Below the pieces are notes generated by a model. It was not told where the DNA came from and made no database searches. It saw only the letters and a program-made list of their open reading frames with translations. A stretch of 6,356 nt of DNA from Clostridia bacterium (GTDB lineage: Bacteria > Bacillota > Clostridia > Saccharofermentanales > UBA5734): NCBI GenBank assembly GCA_009929975.1, contig RZZF01000110.1, forward strand, positions 1 through 6,356, written 5' to 3'. Positions 5,157-6,356 of this stretch are shown here, in pieces. A program made the translations under genes and the position numbers. Positions within the stretch are counted from its first letter, which is position 1, and each line of letters begins with the position of its first letter.

Positions 5157-6086
5157 ATGAATCCTCGCTTCTGCCGCAATTGCGGCGCTGAAAACGCAAC
5201 AGGCAACGCCTTTTGTCAGCAATGCGGTTCGCCCATGTCTGAACCTGCAGCTACTCAGCCGAACAGCGTTCCTTACGCACCACCAGCGCAGCCGGCTGCG
5301 CAACAGCCGTATGCAGCTCCGGTTTACGCTCCGCCGCAGTATCAGCACCCCCCCTACCAGCCGGCTTCATATCCGACTCAGACTGGATACGGAACCCGCC
5401 CCGTCAGCAGCGCAAAGGCCACCGGCCTGATTGTCGGCGTTTTCGCCCTGGTCGTGGCCGCCATTCTGCTGGTCGGTATTTTTCTGCTGCCCTCGAAAGA
5501 AGATTACTCAGTCCTTGGCCTGAATGCTGACACAAATACAACAGAAAACGATACGAAGACGACGGAAGCAGCCGCCGGCGAGACAACGGCTCCGCAGGTC
5601 AATCAAGCCTATGGAATAATACCTGACGATGTGATCAGCCGGGTCAATCCCACGGCATCACTCGAAACTTATCAGGGGAACTATACCGGAACCGTGACAT
5701 TCAACAGTGAAAATATGGATCTTCTCGGTCAGTTGTCAGGAGATACGGAGGAAGCAGAATTCCTCAAGAGCCTCGATGGTACAACCATCGACTGCACGGC
5801 GACGCTTGGAGAAGGACTGGATGTCTACTCCGATCAGATGCCGACTGAAATAGTCGGCAGTGACGGCAATATGTTCAACCTCTACCACCTTCAGATCGAA
5901 AATGGTATCTCGGTCGATGAGTATACGGAGACCGTTGATGAGATCGGTCTGACGTTTACCCAGTTGGAAAGTGCCCACTTTCTCGATGATGGCAGCCTCT
6001 ACGTGATCTCTTCGATGACCGGTCAGACGCTTGACGGGATGTTCTTCGCGTCTGAACTGCGGATCACGCTCAGGCCCGCATCCTAA
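5157..6086 (+). CDS. Zinc-ribbon, Pro/Ala-rich, single-span membrane protein of unknown function
   Basis: The 309-residue protein has four parts. Residues 1-27 are a zinc ribbon with two CxxC knuckles (C6, C9, C20, C23; CRNCGAENATGNAFCQQCG). Residues 28-85 are a low-complexity Pro/Ala/Gln/Tyr-rich linker with PYAPP, VYAPP and HPPYQP pieces. Residues 89-112 are one transmembrane helix (GLIVGVFALVVAAILLVGIFLL). After a Thr/Asn/Glu-rich spacer (about 120-150), residues ~165-309 form a probably beta-rich extracellular domain that I do not recognise. Topology is inferred: ribbon inside, C-terminal domain outside. N-terminal zinc ribbons on single-span proteins are common in Bacillota and often have no known role. 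The ATG has GAGGGG nine bases upstream. The stop codon overlaps the SD of the next membrane-protein gene, so the two are probably co-transcribed and may work together. The lone Cys at 213 in the outer domain has no partner there. Confidence 0.88.
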   Translation: MNPRFCRNCGAENATGNAFCQQCGSPMSEPAATQPNSVPYAPPAQPAAQQPYAAPVYAPPQYQHPPYQPASYPTQTGYGTRPVSSAKATGLIVGVFALVVAAILLVGIFLLPSKEDYSVLGLNADTNTTENDTKTTEAAAGETTAPQVNQAYGIIPDDVISRVNPTASLETYQGNYTGTVTFNSENMDLLGQLSGDTEEAEFLKSLDGTTIDCTATLGEGLDVYSDQMPTEIVGSDGNMFNLYHLQIENGISVDEYTETVDEIGLTFTQLESAHFLDDGSLYVISSMTGQTLDGMFFASELRITLRPAS

Positions 6087-6097
6087 GGAGGTGGATT
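6086..6097 (+). promoter_or_regulatory. Very strong ribosome binding site coupling the last two genes
   Basis: AAGGAGGTGGAT directly overlaps the TAA of the zinc-ribbon gene and precedes the ATG at 6098. It is close to the full anti-SD complement, suggesting translational coupling and high expression of the downstream gene. Confidence 0.85.
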
Positions 6098-6356
6098 ATG
6101 CAGCAGAAATCATCGCATGGTTATCATCTTCTGTTCGGCTTGATCCGGCCATTCACACGGCAGGGCATTCTGTCATTTCTGGCCACGCTGATGCTTGCCC
6201 TCATTCCCGTCATCCAGATCTTCATGTTCCCGATCGCGTTTCTCAGCGAGGAACGCTGGTGGAAACAGCCGAAAAAAGTCCTGGTGCTGGCACTGAAAAT
6301 GCTGGTGGTATTGCTCCTGATGTTCGCGCCGGCACTGGCTGTATATCTTTTTTCCT
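6098..6356 (+). CDS. Membrane protein, 3' end outside window
   Basis: The frame is open from the ATG at 6098 to the window edge, with 86 complete codons and no stop. It begins MQQKSSHGYHLLFGLIRPF. Two hydrophobic segments are visible, near residues 24-49 (ILSFLATLMLALIPVIQIFM) and 61-85 (VLVLALKMLVVLLLMFAPAL). They are separated by a charged, Trp-containing stretch, SEERWWKQPKK. No family is recognised. The 11-bp gap to the zinc-ribbon gene, the strong SD and the lack of a terminator between them argue for an operon. A membrane partner of the zinc-ribbon protein is plausible but is inference. Confidence 0.8.
   Translation, partial: MQQKSSHGYHLLFGLIRPFTRQGILSFLATLMLALIPVIQIFMFPIAFLSEERWWKQPKKVLVLALKMLVVLLLMFAPALAVYLFS

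Overview
The window looks like ordinary chromosomal DNA of a Bacillota (Firmicutes) bacterium, probably an anaerobic clostridial-type lineage. The evidence is strong Shine-Dalgarno sites (AAGGAGGTGG, AAAGGTGATC, AAAGGTGG), sigma-A-like promoters, use of TTG and GTG starts, a secreted 3D-domain wall enzyme, and a rubrerythrin-type diiron domain fused to a VIT1/CCC1 transporter. Genus and species cannot be called from the sequence. No mobile element, rRNA, tRNA or CRISPR array was seen.

Layout from left to right. (1) A ROK-family transcriptional regulator on the + strand is open at the left edge and ends at 1201. (2) It converges on a minus-strand gene for a secreted 3D-domain protein with an Ala/Glu/Lys-rich coiled coil, and both end at one bidirectional terminator (1206-1233). 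The 3D gene very probably starts at a TTG at 2132, not at the far ATG at 2264. It has a near-consensus promoter (TTGCCA-N17-TATAAT) and a leader of about 135 nt that begins with a terminator-like hairpin. (3) Divergent from it is a ferritin-like/VIT1 membrane protein (2512-3402), likely for iron or manganese handling, with an extended -10 promoter and an 18-nt palindrome upstream. (4) A 72-residue, highly charged helical protein of unknown function (3540-3758) has its own promoter region. (5) A minus-strand diguanylate cyclase (3798-4928) has seven hydrophobic segments and an intact GGDEF active site but no RxxD inhibitory site. (6) Divergent from it is a zinc-ribbon, Pro/Ala/Tyr-rich, single-span membrane protein (5157-6086). 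(7) It is tightly coupled to a second membrane protein that begins at 6098 and runs off the right edge.

The genes do not form one pathway. They are mostly single-gene units, with two convergent pairs and two divergent pairs; only the last two look like an operon. Shared themes are the cell envelope (3D enzyme, zinc-ribbon membrane protein, terminal membrane protein), metal or oxidative stress (ferritin-like/VIT1) and signalling (ROK, GGDEF). The less familiar parts are the zinc-ribbon/membrane-protein pair, the small charged protein with a leader-peptide-like layout, and the structured leader of the 3D gene. No clear, complete new system is visible.
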